A stretch of DNA of 64,000 bases from Hahnella lacustris. GTDB taxonomy: Bacteria; Pseudomonadota; Gammaproteobacteria; Burkholderiales; Burkholderiaceae_A. The position numbers and the translations under genes were made by a program. Of this stretch, positions 55,733 through 64,000 are shown one piece after another; the first letter of the stretch is position 1, and every line of letters begins with the position of its first letter. Under the pieces are notes generated by a model that was given only the letters and a program-made list of their open reading frames with translations, ran no database searches and was not told the origin of the DNA. Location of the stretch: contig OZ239148.1 of the NCBI GenBank assembly GCA_965194655.1, positions 186,001 to 250,000 on the forward strand, given 5' to 3'.

Positions 55733-57144
55733 GTTTCTCTTTCGAAGCATTGGCCCGTCAGATTCAAGAGGCCGCAGCCCAGATGTCTGAGGCATCGGGC
55801 CAGGCCCAGGGGCCTCTGACGGATGCTGACTGGCGAGCCCTTCGAGTGGCGGCCCTGCCAGAGGCAGGACCCCCACCGGGTAAGCCCCGAGCGTTTCTCA
55901 ATGAGCTCAAGGGCGAGGCAGCTGTGCGGTTTGCCTACCGGCTCATGCTCGGGCGTGAAGTGGATCCCGATGGCCTGGAGGCGAGTCTCCATGGCCTTGC
56001 CCATGGCTTGCCCGTCCTCCTCATGGCCGGTCGTCTGGCGCATTCTCAAGAGGGGCGTGCTCGCTCGCGTCAGCCCGGTCAGCATGTTCGGGGGCTCGGC
56101 CTGTTTCGCAGGCTGGCGGCTTTCGAGGCAAGGGCCGCGCGCTGGGGCCAGTCGGAGCGCCTCATCCGGTGGGCAGGCTATGCAGCAGCGTTCTATCGGC
56201 GATGGGATGCCCACGACCTGAGTCGCCAACAGATTCGAGAGCATCGAGGACTTCTCACGGAGTGGCAGCCACTGCTGACCCGATTGGTGGGCCAGCTGGG
56301 GGCTGCCCAGCATCGGCTGCAGCGCCTCGAGGACCAGCTGGCTGCCCGCGAGGCAGAGCTGAAGGCGGCCCTGGCGCGCCTCAATGCCAGCGCAGCGGCT
56401 GCGTCGGCTGCATTGGCCTCTGTGCAAGTCCCCGTGTCGGCCCCGCCTGCATTGCCCGTCTCGCCTCTGGCCTCGGAGCTTGAGACCTATTACCTAGCCT
56501 TTGAGAACGCTCATCGAGGCAGTCCCGCCCAGCTGGCCGAGCAGTACGTGGCCTACCTTCCGTTGGTCCACTCGCTTCAAACACTTGCGGCCGAGCACCC
56601 CACGGCGCAGGCGCTGGACCTCGGATGCGGCCGCGGCGAGTGGCTGGTGTTTCTGCAGTCTCATGGACTCAAGGCCTGGGGGGTCGACGCCAATGCGGTC
56701 ATGCTCTCTGAGGCCCAGGCCAGAGGGTGCAGGGTGCAGGCGCAAGACCTGCTGGATGCGCTTCGCGCTCAGCCCGATCAGAGCCTGCTCGCCGTCAGTG
56801 CGTTTCATGTGGCAGAGCATCTTCCCTTTGAGGTGCTCTATACCTTGGTGGGCCAAGCGCACCGGGTCTTGCTGCCTGGGGGGCGCCTCATCCTGGAGAC
56901 CCCCAACCCCGAGAACCTGCTGGTGGGGGCACACACCTTCTATCACGACCACACCCATCGCAATCCGCTCACGCCCACGGCGCTCAGCTTTTTGCTGCGC
57001 TACTGGGGTTTTGAGTCGGTGGATGTGCTTCGGCTGCATCCTTACCCTGAGTCAGCTCGAGTGCCCGGGCACGACCCCCTCACAGAGCGGGTGAACGGCC
57101 ACCTCTGCGGTCCACAGGATTTTGCTGTGTTGGGCGCGCGCTAG
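55729..57144 (+). CDS. DUF4214/coiled-coil/SAM-methyltransferase fusion, possible glycan chain terminator
   Basis: 471 residues. A DUF4214 region (about 54-105; AYRLMLGREVDPDGLEASL) is followed by a basic helical stretch and a likely coiled coil (about 180-225; LQRLEDQLAAREAELKAALA). A class I methyltransferase comes last, with motif I ALDLGCGRGEW (295-305) and AVSAFHVAEHLPFEVLYTLV. Located right after Wzt and overlapping it, it is a candidate for the methyl cap read by the Wzt C-domain. Family match is good for the methyltransferase; the capping role is inference. Confidence 0.8.
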   Translation: MSFSFEALARQIQEAAAQMSEASGQAQGPLTDADWRALRVAALPEAGPPPGKPRAFLNELKGEAAVRFAYRLMLGREVDPDGLEASLHGLAHGLPVLLMAGRLAHSQEGRARSRQPGQHVRGLGLFRRLAAFEARAARWGQSERLIRWAGYAAAFYRRWDAHDLSRQQIREHRGLLTEWQPLLTRLVGQLGAAQHRLQRLEDQLAAREAELKAALARLNASAAAASAALASVQVPVSAPPALPVSPLASELETYYLAFENAHRGSPAQLAEQYVAYLPLVHSLQTLAAEHPTAQALDLGCGRGEWLVFLQSHGLKAWGVDANAVMLSEAQARGCRVQAQDLLDALRAQPDQSLLAVSAFHVAEHLPFEVLYTLVGQAHRVLLPGGRLILETPNPENLLVGAHTFYHDHTHRNPLTPTALSFLLRYWGFESVDVLRLHPYPESARVPGHDPLTERVNGHLCGPQDFAVLGAR

Positions 57145-57147
57145 GCC

Positions 57148-58182
57148 ATGCGGGTTCTGGTGGCTGCCAATCTCACGCCCTTCATACGTGGGGGTGCGCA
57201 GGACCACATTGAAGGGCTCTGTGAGGGCTTGCGCGTGGCGGGCCACAGCGTGGAGTGCCTGCAGATGCCCTTTGCTTTTAACCCCCATTCCGAGGTGCAG
57301 CGGGCCATGCAGGCTTGTGCAGCCCTAAACCTTACGGCGCCCAGCGGCCAGTCCATCGACCGACTGATTGCCCTTCAATTCCCCACCTGGGCCATTGAGC
57401 ATCCCGAGAAAGTGGTCTGGGTCATGCACCAGCACCGCGTGGCCTATGAGCTGTTTCCCGAGCAGGCCGGCGCACCGGATCATGCCCTTCGAGATGAGGT
57501 GCAGGCATTCGACCAGCAGCACCTCGGTCCGCTGGCGCAGGCCGGCCGCCTCTTTGCGAACTCGCGCCGAGTGGCAGAGCGACTCCAGACCTTCAACGGG
57601 CTGGTCGCCAAGCCGCTCTATCACCCGCCGCCGGATGCCGATCGCTACGCGCCCCAACCAGCCGAGCCTGTGGTCTTTTTTCCCAGCCGGTTTGAGAGCC
57701 TCAAGCGCCAGCTCCTGCTCATTGAGGCCGCGCGGCATATGCGCTCCAGTCTGAACCTTGTGTTGGCCGGTGAGGGTGGCCAGTTTCTGGCGGCCAAGCA
57801 GCGCGTAGAGGCTCTGGGCCTCGGTGAGCGCGTTCGCCTGTTGGGCCGCATCAGCGCCGCTGAAAAGCGTCTCTGGCTGGCTCGCTGCATGGCAGTCGCC
57901 TACCTCCCGCGAGATGAAGACTATGGCTACGTGACCCTGGAGGCGATGGCCAGTGGCAAGCCGCTGCTGGTTTGTACCGATGCCGGAGGGCCTCTAGAGT
58001 TCGTCGACCATGAGGAAACCGGCTGGGTGGTTCCACCAGAGCCGCAGGCGCTGGCTCAGGCGCTCGATGGGATGGCTCAGAACCCTGTGCGAGCAGTCGA
58101 GATGGGTCAGGCAGGCCTCTCCAAATGGAAGCGACTGCAGATCACCTGGCCTCGGGTGGTTGAGCGGCTGCTCGCCGCCTAG
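57148..58182 (+). CDS. GT4-family glycosyltransferase
   Basis: 344 residues. MRVLVAANLTPFIRGGAQDHIEGLCEGL begins with the glycine-rich acceptor loop. FFPSRFESLKRQLLLIEAARHM and YLPRDEDYGYVTLEAMASGKPLLVCTDAGGPLEFV form the donor site with the E-x7-E pattern. 3 bp after the methyltransferase gene, in the same operon. Confidence 0.9.
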   Translation: MRVLVAANLTPFIRGGAQDHIEGLCEGLRVAGHSVECLQMPFAFNPHSEVQRAMQACAALNLTAPSGQSIDRLIALQFPTWAIEHPEKVVWVMHQHRVAYELFPEQAGAPDHALRDEVQAFDQQHLGPLAQAGRLFANSRRVAERLQTFNGLVAKPLYHPPPDADRYAPQPAEPVVFFPSRFESLKRQLLLIEAARHMRSSLNLVLAGEGGQFLAAKQRVEALGLGERVRLLGRISAAEKRLWLARCMAVAYLPRDEDYGYVTLEAMASGKPLLVCTDAGGPLEFVDHEETGWVVPPEPQALAQALDGMAQNPVRAVEMGQAGLSKWKRLQITWPRVVERLLAA

Positions 58183-58202
58183 GCTGTAGGCGAGGGCGCA
58201 CC

Positions 58203-60662
58203 ATGGCTTTTCGGGTTGCGCTCGTCACCCCTCGGCATGTGCCCGAGGTGGAGGGCGGTGCGGAAAACCTCTGGCGTGGCCTCACGGCCGCACTCCATGA
58301 CTGCCCTGGTGTGCAGGCAGACTGGGTGCGCATTCCCTCGCCGGAGCGAAGCCTGAGGGAGGTGCTCCAGAGCTATCGCACGTTTGCTGCCAGTGATTTT
58401 GCGCAGTACGACCAGGTGATTGCCACCAAGTACCCCGGCTGGGCGGTCACCCACCCCAACCTGGTGGTCTATCTGCAGCACACGCTTCGGGGCCTCTACG
58501 ACACCTATCCAGACGCCTTGCCTCGGGGCATCGCGCACCTAGGCCTTCCTTCGACGGCGCAGTGGCCCACCGAGCCTTTGACGCTTGCGGATTTCTTGCT
58601 AGACCTGCTGGATCGTCACGGCGCGTCTGTGCCCGCACTTCATGACTTTCCGGGGCCCTTTGCACGGGCCTGTGTGCAGGCCCTTGACCGGGCGAGTTTT
58701 GCTCCGGGGCGGGTCCAGCGGTTCATGGCCATTTCTCAGACGGTGGCCCAGCGGCAGGACTACTTCCCGCCTGCCGTTCTCCCAATGGTGGTCCACCACC
58801 CCAGCAGCCTGCCACAGCCCACGGATGCGGCAGTTCTGCGGGATGCAGGCCCAAGAGACATCCTGCTGGCGCCCAGCCGTCTCGAGGCGGCCAAGCGCTT
58901 TGCGTTGATTTTTGAGGCCTATGCCCTGGCCCAGCAAGCCTGCTCGAGCGAGTCCTTGCCGCCCCTGCCGCCCCTCTGGGTGGTGGGCAGCGGCCCCGAT
59001 GAGGCGCACCTCAAAGCCATCGCCCCAGCGGGTGTGGTCTTTCAGGGGAGGCTCTCTGAGGAGGCGCTGGCAAAGGCCTACGCCCGAGCTCAGCTGGTGC
59101 TCTTTGCTCCTCAAGACGAGGACTATGGGCTTATCACCCTGGAGGCCGCTCGCGCAGCCACACCCGTGCTCACCACACGCGATTCGGGTGGGCCGACCGA
59201 GCTGGTGGAGCATGGCAAAAGCGGCCTCGTCTGCGAGCCTCATGCGGCCGCCATGGCCCGGGCGCTGCGAGAGGCCCTGCAAGACCTGGATGGGCTTGAA
59301 CACATGGGCGCGGCTCTCCGCGCGAGGTGTGCGGGCATTCAGTGGCCTGCCCTCGCTCAGGCCTTGCTGCAAAGCACGTGGCCACCCCGCAGCATGGTCT
59401 TGGTGCTCAACACGTTTCCGTCGGTGCCCACCACCAGCGGAGGCCGACAACGCATGCAGGGTCTCTACGGAGCGCTGGCCCAGCATCACCCGGTACACCT
59501 GGTGAGTCTCTGCCATCCGGACAGCGCGCATGAGTGGGTGCGTCATGGCCCGCACTTTGAAGAGGAGTTGGTGCCCGCAGGGCAAGGGTTTGCTGCCGTG
59601 GAGAAGACCGTGACCTGGCGGGTGGGCGCGAGTGCCGGCGACCTTGCCGTGGGCGAAGGCCTTGCTCATCTCTCACTCTTTCGAAGCCAGATCCTTCAGG
59701 CCCTGCCCAGGGCACGCTGGGTGGTGCTCTCTCACCCCTATGCCTACCCCGTGCTGGAGTCGATCTTTGAATCGCACCCAACCCTGATGCGTCCCATTGT
59801 TTATGAGGCCCACAACGTGGAGGCTGACCTTAAGGCCCAGCTCTATCGGCCTGAGAGTGGCGGGCAGGTTCAGGTGGCGGCTCTGGAGGCGCGTCTCACG
59901 CGTGCCGCTCGCCTGGTCTGTGCCTGCAGCCAGGCAGACCTCCGTCGCCTCTCCGAGCGCTCGCATCGTCCCCTCACGGAGCCGGGCTTGGTCCTGCCCA
60001 ATGGTCTCTCGGAGCGGGCGTTCTGCACGCCCAGTGCATGGCTCGATCCTCACGCCAAGCACCCTAAACCCCCCTATCTTGGGCTCTTTATGGGCAGCGC
60101 CCACGGCCCCAACATCGAGGCCGTGATGACCATGGTGGAGGCCCTTCGCTGCCACCCGGGTCTTCAGCAGGCCGTTCGGGAGCAGCAACTGAGGCTGGTG
60201 GTGATGGGCAGTGTCTGTCAGGCCTTGAAAGGTACAGACGCTCTGCCGGAAGGAATCCATCTGCTGGGCACCGTGTCAGAGGCCGAGAAGCAAATCTGGC
60301 TGAGCCGCTGCCACTTTGGTCTGAACCCCATGGCGTCCGGATCTGGTACCAACCTCAAGATGGGTGAGTATGCGGCGGCCGGGCTGGTCATGATCTCGAC
60401 GGAGGTGGGCGCGCGCGGGGGCGTGTGGCTGGCGCAGACGCATTACCTGGAGTGCAGCCAGGCTGGTCTTGTGCCCGCGCTCTTAGAGGCACTCGAGATC
60501 GCAAAGGCGTCGCCCGAGTTGCTTCGGGACATGGCTCATCAAGCTCGTGATCGTGCGCGTGAAGTCCTGGGCTGGAACGCAGTGGGCCTAGACCTGGCGC
60601 TGGCCCTGAATCACTCGTCCTGGCCCGAGCCCCTCGTTCGACGAATCACCACGGTGGCCTGA
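58203..60662 (+). CDS. Two-domain GT4 glycosyltransferase fusion
   Basis: 819 residues made of two complete GT-B units. Domain 1 (about 1-395) opens with VALVTPRHVPEVEGGAENLWRGL and has LFAPQDEDYGLITLEAARAATPVLTT. Domain 2 (about 398-815) opens afresh with MVLVLNTFPSVPTTSGGRQRMQGLYGAL and has YLGLFMGSAHGPNIEAVMTM and GLNPMASGSGTNLKMGEYAAAGLVMIST. It could add two successive sugars. Its 3' end overlaps the convergent crp-like gene by 52 bp. Linkage and sugar types cannot be told. Confidence 0.88.
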   Translation: MAFRVALVTPRHVPEVEGGAENLWRGLTAALHDCPGVQADWVRIPSPERSLREVLQSYRTFAASDFAQYDQVIATKYPGWAVTHPNLVVYLQHTLRGLYDTYPDALPRGIAHLGLPSTAQWPTEPLTLADFLLDLLDRHGASVPALHDFPGPFARACVQALDRASFAPGRVQRFMAISQTVAQRQDYFPPAVLPMVVHHPSSLPQPTDAAVLRDAGPRDILLAPSRLEAAKRFALIFEAYALAQQACSSESLPPLPPLWVVGSGPDEAHLKAIAPAGVVFQGRLSEEALAKAYARAQLVLFAPQDEDYGLITLEAARAATPVLTTRDSGGPTELVEHGKSGLVCEPHAAAMARALREALQDLDGLEHMGAALRARCAGIQWPALAQALLQSTWPPRSMVLVLNTFPSVPTTSGGRQRMQGLYGALAQHHPVHLVSLCHPDSAHEWVRHGPHFEEELVPAGQGFAAVEKTVTWRVGASAGDLAVGEGLAHLSLFRSQILQALPRARWVVLSHPYAYPVLESIFESHPTLMRPIVYEAHNVEADLKAQLYRPESGGQVQVAALEARLTRAARLVCACSQADLRRLSERSHRPLTEPGLVLPNGLSERAFCTPSAWLDPHAKHPKPPYLGLFMGSAHGPNIEAVMTMVEALRCHPGLQQAVREQQLRLVVMGSVCQALKGTDALPEGIHLLGTVSEAEKQIWLSRCHFGLNPMASGSGTNLKMGEYAAAGLVMISTEVGARGGVWLAQTHYLECSQAGLVPALLEALEIAKASPELLRDMAHQARDRAREVLGWNAVGLDLALALNHSSWPEPLVRRITTVA

Positions 60663-61411
60663 GCGGCGATTCGCTCGGGTGGGGCTATGCGGGGCCTGGG
60701 CGGGGCATCGAGGGGCAGGTGACTCACGTCGAGCTCCCCCTGCGCTAGCCGGGTCAGCAGGCTGGGCTCCACCACCACAATGCGCCGCGCGTCTTTGCGG
60801 ATGATGCCGGCCTTGGCCAGGGCACCCACCGCGCGTGAGACCGTCTCGCGGCTGACATTGGCCATGCTGGCGAGCGACTGCTGTGTGGGCAGGTCTTCCA
60901 GGGCCGCCTGTGACCCTGCTGCAATGGCCTTCTGGCCCTCGAGCAGCAGGGCATAGATGCGGGTAAAGGCTTTCGAGCCGCCCAGGCTTGAGCGGTAGTG
61001 GATTTCTTTTCGGATGGTGGCGCAGAGCCTGCGCTGAATGCGCTCGGCCACGAGCGGGTTGTGCCGAAAGAGCCAGAGGGCCTCTGCTTTGGGCAGAAAG
61101 CCCACCATAGAGGTGGTCATGGCAATGACCGAGGCCGAGCGCGTGCCGCCATCGATGAGCGCAATCTCGCCAAAGCAGTCCCCGGGCTCGATGATGTTGA
61201 TGCCCACCTCTTTGCCGGACTCGGAGGAGGCAATCACCTGGAGACGGCCGGTGAAGAGCATGAGCAGCGCGTCGCCCTGACTGCCCCGGTGCAGCACAAA
61301 CTCTTTTCGGCGAAACTCTCGCATGCGGACCTGCTGCCGAATCTCGTTGCTGAGATCTTGGGGAAGGTCGCGAAACAGCTGAATGCTGTTGAGCAGTTCT
61401 GGCGAGATCAT
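60611..61411 (-). CDS. CRP/FNR-family regulator with CRP-like cAMP pocket and recognition helix
   Basis: 266 residues. The cyclic-nucleotide domain has DCFGEIALIDGGTRSASVIA, keeping the Glu, Arg and Ser that hold cAMP in E. coli CRP, and RRLCAT in the C-helix keeps CRP Thr127. No FNR-type cysteine cluster is seen. The winged helix reads SLASMANVSRETVSRAVGAL; the RETVSR recognition helix matches CRP's RETVGR, which reads TGTGA. A 45-residue Pro/Arg-rich tail is extra. ATG at 61411 abuts a perfect CRP-type site. Confidence 0.9.
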   Translation of the reverse strand: MISPELLNSIQLFRDLPQDLSNEIRQQVRMREFRRKEFVLHRGSQGDALLMLFTGRLQVIASSESGKEVGINIIEPGDCFGEIALIDGGTRSASVIAMTTSMVGFLPKAEALWLFRHNPLVAERIQRRLCATIRKEIHYRSSLGGSKAFTRIYALLLEGQKAIAAGSQAALEDLPTQQSLASMANVSRETVSRAVGALAKAGIIRKDARRIVVVEPSLLTRLAQGELDVSHLPLDAPPRPRIAPPERIAAQATVVIRRTRGSGQDE

Positions 61412-61427
61412 GTGACAATTATCACAT
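61410..61427. promoter_or_regulatory. Perfect CRP-type binding site between the regulator and fecR-like gene
   Basis: ATGTGACAATTATCACAT is an uninterrupted TGTGA-N6-TCACA palindrome. It touches the regulator's own start codon on the minus strand and is centred 41.5 bp upstream of the ATG of the divergent gene. It would suit autorepression and control of the fecR-like gene by the adjacent regulator. Confidence 0.8.
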
Positions 61428-61459
61428 ATACAATCGGTCAAAAGGACTAAAAGGGCACT

Positions 61460-62872
61460 ATGGAAACCCTTGCCCGCTTCATTCAACGCCTGCCTGCAGT
61501 GCGCTGCGGCCTAATGGCCTGTGCAGCGCTTGCGCTGTTGGCCCAGCCCGTCGCTCAGGCGCGCGATCAGGCTCTCGCTCTGGTGGGAACGGTCCAGTCC
61601 GTGGATGGCGTGGTGTTGGCGCGTTCGTCGATTGGTGCCGTGCGCACCTTGGCCGTGGGCGATGCTGTATTTGAGGGCGAACGGCTGGTCACGCAGGCCA
61701 ACAGCCGGCTGTACCTCTCCACGCGCGACGCAGGCTTCATGAGCCTGCGCCCCAACACGGAACTCACCCTCGAGCGCTTTGCGTTCAACCCATCCCAGCC
61801 GCAGGCGGCACAGGTGCGCTACAGCCTGCATGCTGGCGTGGCGAGGGTGGTCACAGGTTCGGCCCTGGACGGCGCCAAGGATCGATTCCGTCTCAACACG
61901 CCACTGGCGGCCATCGGTGTGCGCGGGACCGACTTTTCCGTCTCGGTCACCGGTACGGCCACCACCGTGTCTGTTCTAGACGGTCAGGTGGCGGTCTCAC
62001 CTTTTGTCAATGGCTGTCTGCCCTCAGGCCTCGGGCCTTGCTCGGGCGCTTCGGTCGTCGATCTTGCGGCGGGCTCGCCTGCCGTGGTGCAGGTGCTGCC
62101 GGGTGATCTGCGCCCCAGCCTGCTGAACCAGCTCGACCTGAGCCCCGACCGAGTGTCCCCTCCGAAGGCCGATGAGCAGCCCGTGCGCAAGGCTCAAGCA
62201 GGTGCCGCTGCGCCGTCACTCGCAGTGGCGACTGTGGCCGCTGCCACTCCCCTCACCACCGGCCTTGCCGTGTCTGTCACCACCACTTCCGTGTCCAATA
62301 CGGGTGCGGCGCCCGTCAAGGACGAGTTGGGCACGGCCGCTGACGTGTCTCGGCGGGTCACGGCAGACCCTCGTATCCACTGGGGACGCTGGCAGGCGTT
62401 TGCTGGGCTTCCAGCCGATCAGGTTCAGGCTCTGGTGGCCGCTAACCCCGATGCCCGCTTTTTCTTGGGACCCTTCGTGATGACCCGCACTGACAACGGT
62501 CCGCAGCGGCCCACCAGCGGCAGCTTCAGCTTTAGCCTGCGCGATGCGACGGCCTACCTGCTCAACGAGACCCGTGGCAGCATCGAGGCCAGCCTGGCTG
62601 TGGAAAACCCACGCTTGACCATTGACTTCGCCCAGAGCCGCTTTAGCACCAGCATGGAGCTGGTGGCGCCAGGCCAGCGCATCTCTCTGAACGCCACGGG
62701 CGATGTGACCCATGACGGGCTTCTCTACAGCGACTATTTGGGCACCAACGCCACCATCCGGGGCATGGTCTCGGGCAGCGACCAGGCGGGCTATGTGTTT
62801 CATCGCCCCGTTGAGTCTGGTGCCAAGTCCGACAGCAAGGCTGCTGTAGGCGTGACGCGCTGGGTTCGATAG
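61460..62872 (+). CDS. FecR-domain secreted protein with beta-rich C-terminal region
   Basis: 470 residues. A signal peptide (LMACAALALLAQPVAQA) suggests periplasmic or surface location. The FecR domain (about 40-175) includes GVVLARSSIGAVRTLAVGDAV, LRPNTELTLERF and NTPLAAIGVRGTDFSVSV. After a low-complexity Ala/Thr/Val linker (about 240-285), the last 150 residues are strand-rich (SGSFSFSLRDATAYLL, VSGSDQAGYVFHRPV), reminiscent of small lipoprotein barrels. No sigma factor or TonB receptor gene is nearby, so this is not a classical iron-citrate FecR. AAAAGG is the ribosome site. Confidence 0.82.
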   Translation: METLARFIQRLPAVRCGLMACAALALLAQPVAQARDQALALVGTVQSVDGVVLARSSIGAVRTLAVGDAVFEGERLVTQANSRLYLSTRDAGFMSLRPNTELTLERFAFNPSQPQAAQVRYSLHAGVARVVTGSALDGAKDRFRLNTPLAAIGVRGTDFSVSVTGTATTVSVLDGQVAVSPFVNGCLPSGLGPCSGASVVDLAAGSPAVVQVLPGDLRPSLLNQLDLSPDRVSPPKADEQPVRKAQAGAAAPSLAVATVAAATPLTTGLAVSVTTTSVSNTGAAPVKDELGTAADVSRRVTADPRIHWGRWQAFAGLPADQVQALVAANPDARFFLGPFVMTRTDNGPQRPTSGSFSFSLRDATAYLLNETRGSIEASLAVENPRLTIDFAQSRFSTSMELVAPGQRISLNATGDVTHDGLLYSDYLGTNATIRGMVSGSDQAGYVFHRPVESGAKSDSKAAVGVTRWVR

Positions 62873-62874
62873 GT

Positions 62875-64000
62875 TTGAGGGCTGCGGGCTGTCGCGCGGT
62901 GCTGGCGGCCCTGCTGGTGGGTGGTTCGGTCCATGGGCAGAGCGCCCTCAAGGCTCAGCCCCTTGATGCAGGCCAGTTGCTAGACAAGGCCCTTGAAGCC
63001 TGTGCCGCAGGGCGCACCCAAGAGGCGCTCTCTGGTTTGAGCGCACTGGAAGCGCTCAGCCCTCCCGACTCTATTCGGCTGGTCATTCGAGCTGCTCAGT
63101 CCACGGGCTGCGGCGCCCCCGCTCTGGCCAGTCAGCCTGCGCCTCAGGCGGCCCAGGTTGGCGGGTTCTGGTCCGTGGGCCGAGCGAGCAATGTGAACGC
63201 AGCTCCACAGGACGGGGTGATTCGGTTCCCCGAATTGTCCCCCCTAGAGAGCCTCACCCTGGCTCCAGAGGAGCGTCCGCGACATGATGGCTTTACAAGC
63301 CTGGGCCTTCAGGCCCTCAGCCCCGTGATCACGACCTACGGCCTGCGGCTCTCTGCTGCTGGCCAGCTGCGCCGATATGCCCAGGAGACGGCTTATCGGA
63401 GTAGCCAGGTGGTCCTGGGTTTGGAGCAGCCCCTGCCGATGCTGGGGGGGAGCCTGCAGCTTCAGCTGGGCCATTGGCGGTTTGGAGATGATGGCCAGGA
63501 CAGCCAGGCTCGGCTGGCCTGGGAGGGGCGGTTTGTCGTGCGTCAGGGCTTTGCGCTGGGCTATGGGCTGGGTGTGGCCTCTGCCTTTACCCAGGCCAGC
63601 ACACGAAGCCGAGCGCACCGGGCAGATGCCAGCCTCTGGGGCCAATGGACACTTAATCCTTTTCAGCTGGGGGCGGCCGTGGGCGTAGGCCAGGATCACC
63701 TAGCCGAGGGCAGCCGCATCGGTGGAGACCGCCGAAGCCAGCAGGCCCAGTTGCAGCTACAGGCGCCCCTTGGGGGCCCAGTGCGGGCGAGCCTCGCGGC
63801 TGCATGGGTGCGTCAAACTGATTCGCAGCCCTACAACGCTGTGTTCTTTGGGGACCAGCCACGCCACAGCCACCGGCTTTTGCTGAGCGCGAGCCTGGAG
63901 ACCCAGCGCCCCTTGATTCGCCTGGGCCAGGCGCGCCTACATGGCTTTGTGTCGTTTCAGCATGAGCGAGTAAATGACCGCATCCCGCTCTTTACCCAGC
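62875..64000 (+). CDS. Predicted outer-membrane beta-barrel protein, 3'-truncated by window edge
   Basis: An open frame of 375 codons with no stop, running off the window and beginning at TTG 62875, two bases after the fecR-like stop. The start is provisional. A signal segment (AVLAALLVGGSVHGQ) precedes a short helical part (LLDKALEACAAGRTQEALSGLSALEAL), possibly a TPR-like unit. Amphipathic strands of barrel type follow: SSQVVLGLEQPLPML, GSLQLQLGHWRF, ARLAWEGRFVVRQGF and ASLWGQWTLNPFQLG. Probably cotranscribed with the FecR-domain gene. Family not identified; a Slam/DUF560-like barrel is one possibility. Confidence 0.65.
   Translation, partial: MRAAGCRAVLAALLVGGSVHGQSALKAQPLDAGQLLDKALEACAAGRTQEALSGLSALEALSPPDSIRLVIRAAQSTGCGAPALASQPAPQAAQVGGFWSVGRASNVNAAPQDGVIRFPELSPLESLTLAPEERPRHDGFTSLGLQALSPVITTYGLRLSAAGQLRRYAQETAYRSSQVVLGLEQPLPMLGGSLQLQLGHWRFGDDGQDSQARLAWEGRFVVRQGFALGYGLGVASAFTQASTRSRAHRADASLWGQWTLNPFQLGAAVGVGQDHLAEGSRIGGDRRSQQAQLQLQAPLGGPVRASLAAAWVRQTDSQPYNAVFFGDQPRHSHRLLLSASLETQRPLIRLGQARLHGFVSFQHERVNDRIPLFTQ

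Overview
This window looks like chromosomal DNA from a GC-rich betaproteobacterium, most likely Burkholderiales. The evidence is the 16S sequence with its betaproteobacterial leader (a GCTCTTTAAAAAC boxA), the linked rpe-trpE-trpG-trpD-trpC genes, a type-2 ArgC, the split pntAA/pntAB/pntB transhydrogenase and a Burkholderiales-type porin. The assignment comes from reading the sequence, not from a database search. Genes are packed tightly: ATGA or TTGA stop/start overlaps are common, several convergent pairs overlap at their 3' ends, and three divergent pairs overlap at their start codons.

Layout. 1-9.8 kb: end of purD, a Ubi-type FAD monooxygenase, dsbC, mltA (opposite strand), a 27-codon membrane peptide, rpe, trpEGDC and an enoyl-CoA hydratase. 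9.9-15.3 kb: a complete rRNA operon (16S, tRNA-Ile, tRNA-Ala, 23S, 5S) with promoter, boxA, processing stems and terminator. 15.4-35.0 kb: housekeeping genes, namely an MmgE/PrpD protein, a JmjC/cupin oxygenase, a porin, rplM-rpsI, argC, erpA, the pnt operon, mnmA, a GST, purB, a hydrolase with an orphan AbrB-type antitoxin, yajC-secD-secF, tgt, queA, a nucleosidase and apt. 35.1-60.7 kb: tRNA-Leu followed by a cell-surface polysaccharide region interrupted by dnaE, a phosphatase, msbA, a HepT-MntA toxin-antitoxin pair and two AAA/DUF4143 ATPase genes. 60.6-64.0 kb: a cAMP-receptor-like regulator diverging from a FecR-domain gene and an outer-membrane protein gene that runs off the end.

How the parts work together. 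The polysaccharide genes fit an ABC-transporter-dependent O-antigen-like pathway: a WcaJ-type initiating transferase, several GT4 enzymes, a Wzm/Wzt pair whose ATPase has a carbohydrate-binding C-terminal domain, and a coiled-coil methyltransferase that could cap chains. MsbA, two PMT/ArnT-type transferases, a GT2 polyprenyl-phosphate sugar transferase and a flippase-like membrane protein would support lipid A/core export or modification.

The most unusual signals are these. (1) A 67-bp near-perfect palindrome (21-bp arms) lies in frame inside msbA, between the membrane and ATPase domains. (2) A perfect TGTGA-N6-TCACA site sits between a CRP homologue that keeps the cAMP-pocket residues and a FecR/outer-membrane gene pair. 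(3) A type VII toxin-antitoxin pair is spliced into a polysaccharide operon through stop/start overlaps. (4) Three head-to-head gene pairs overlap at their start codons. (5) The rplM leader carries two tandem hairpins.
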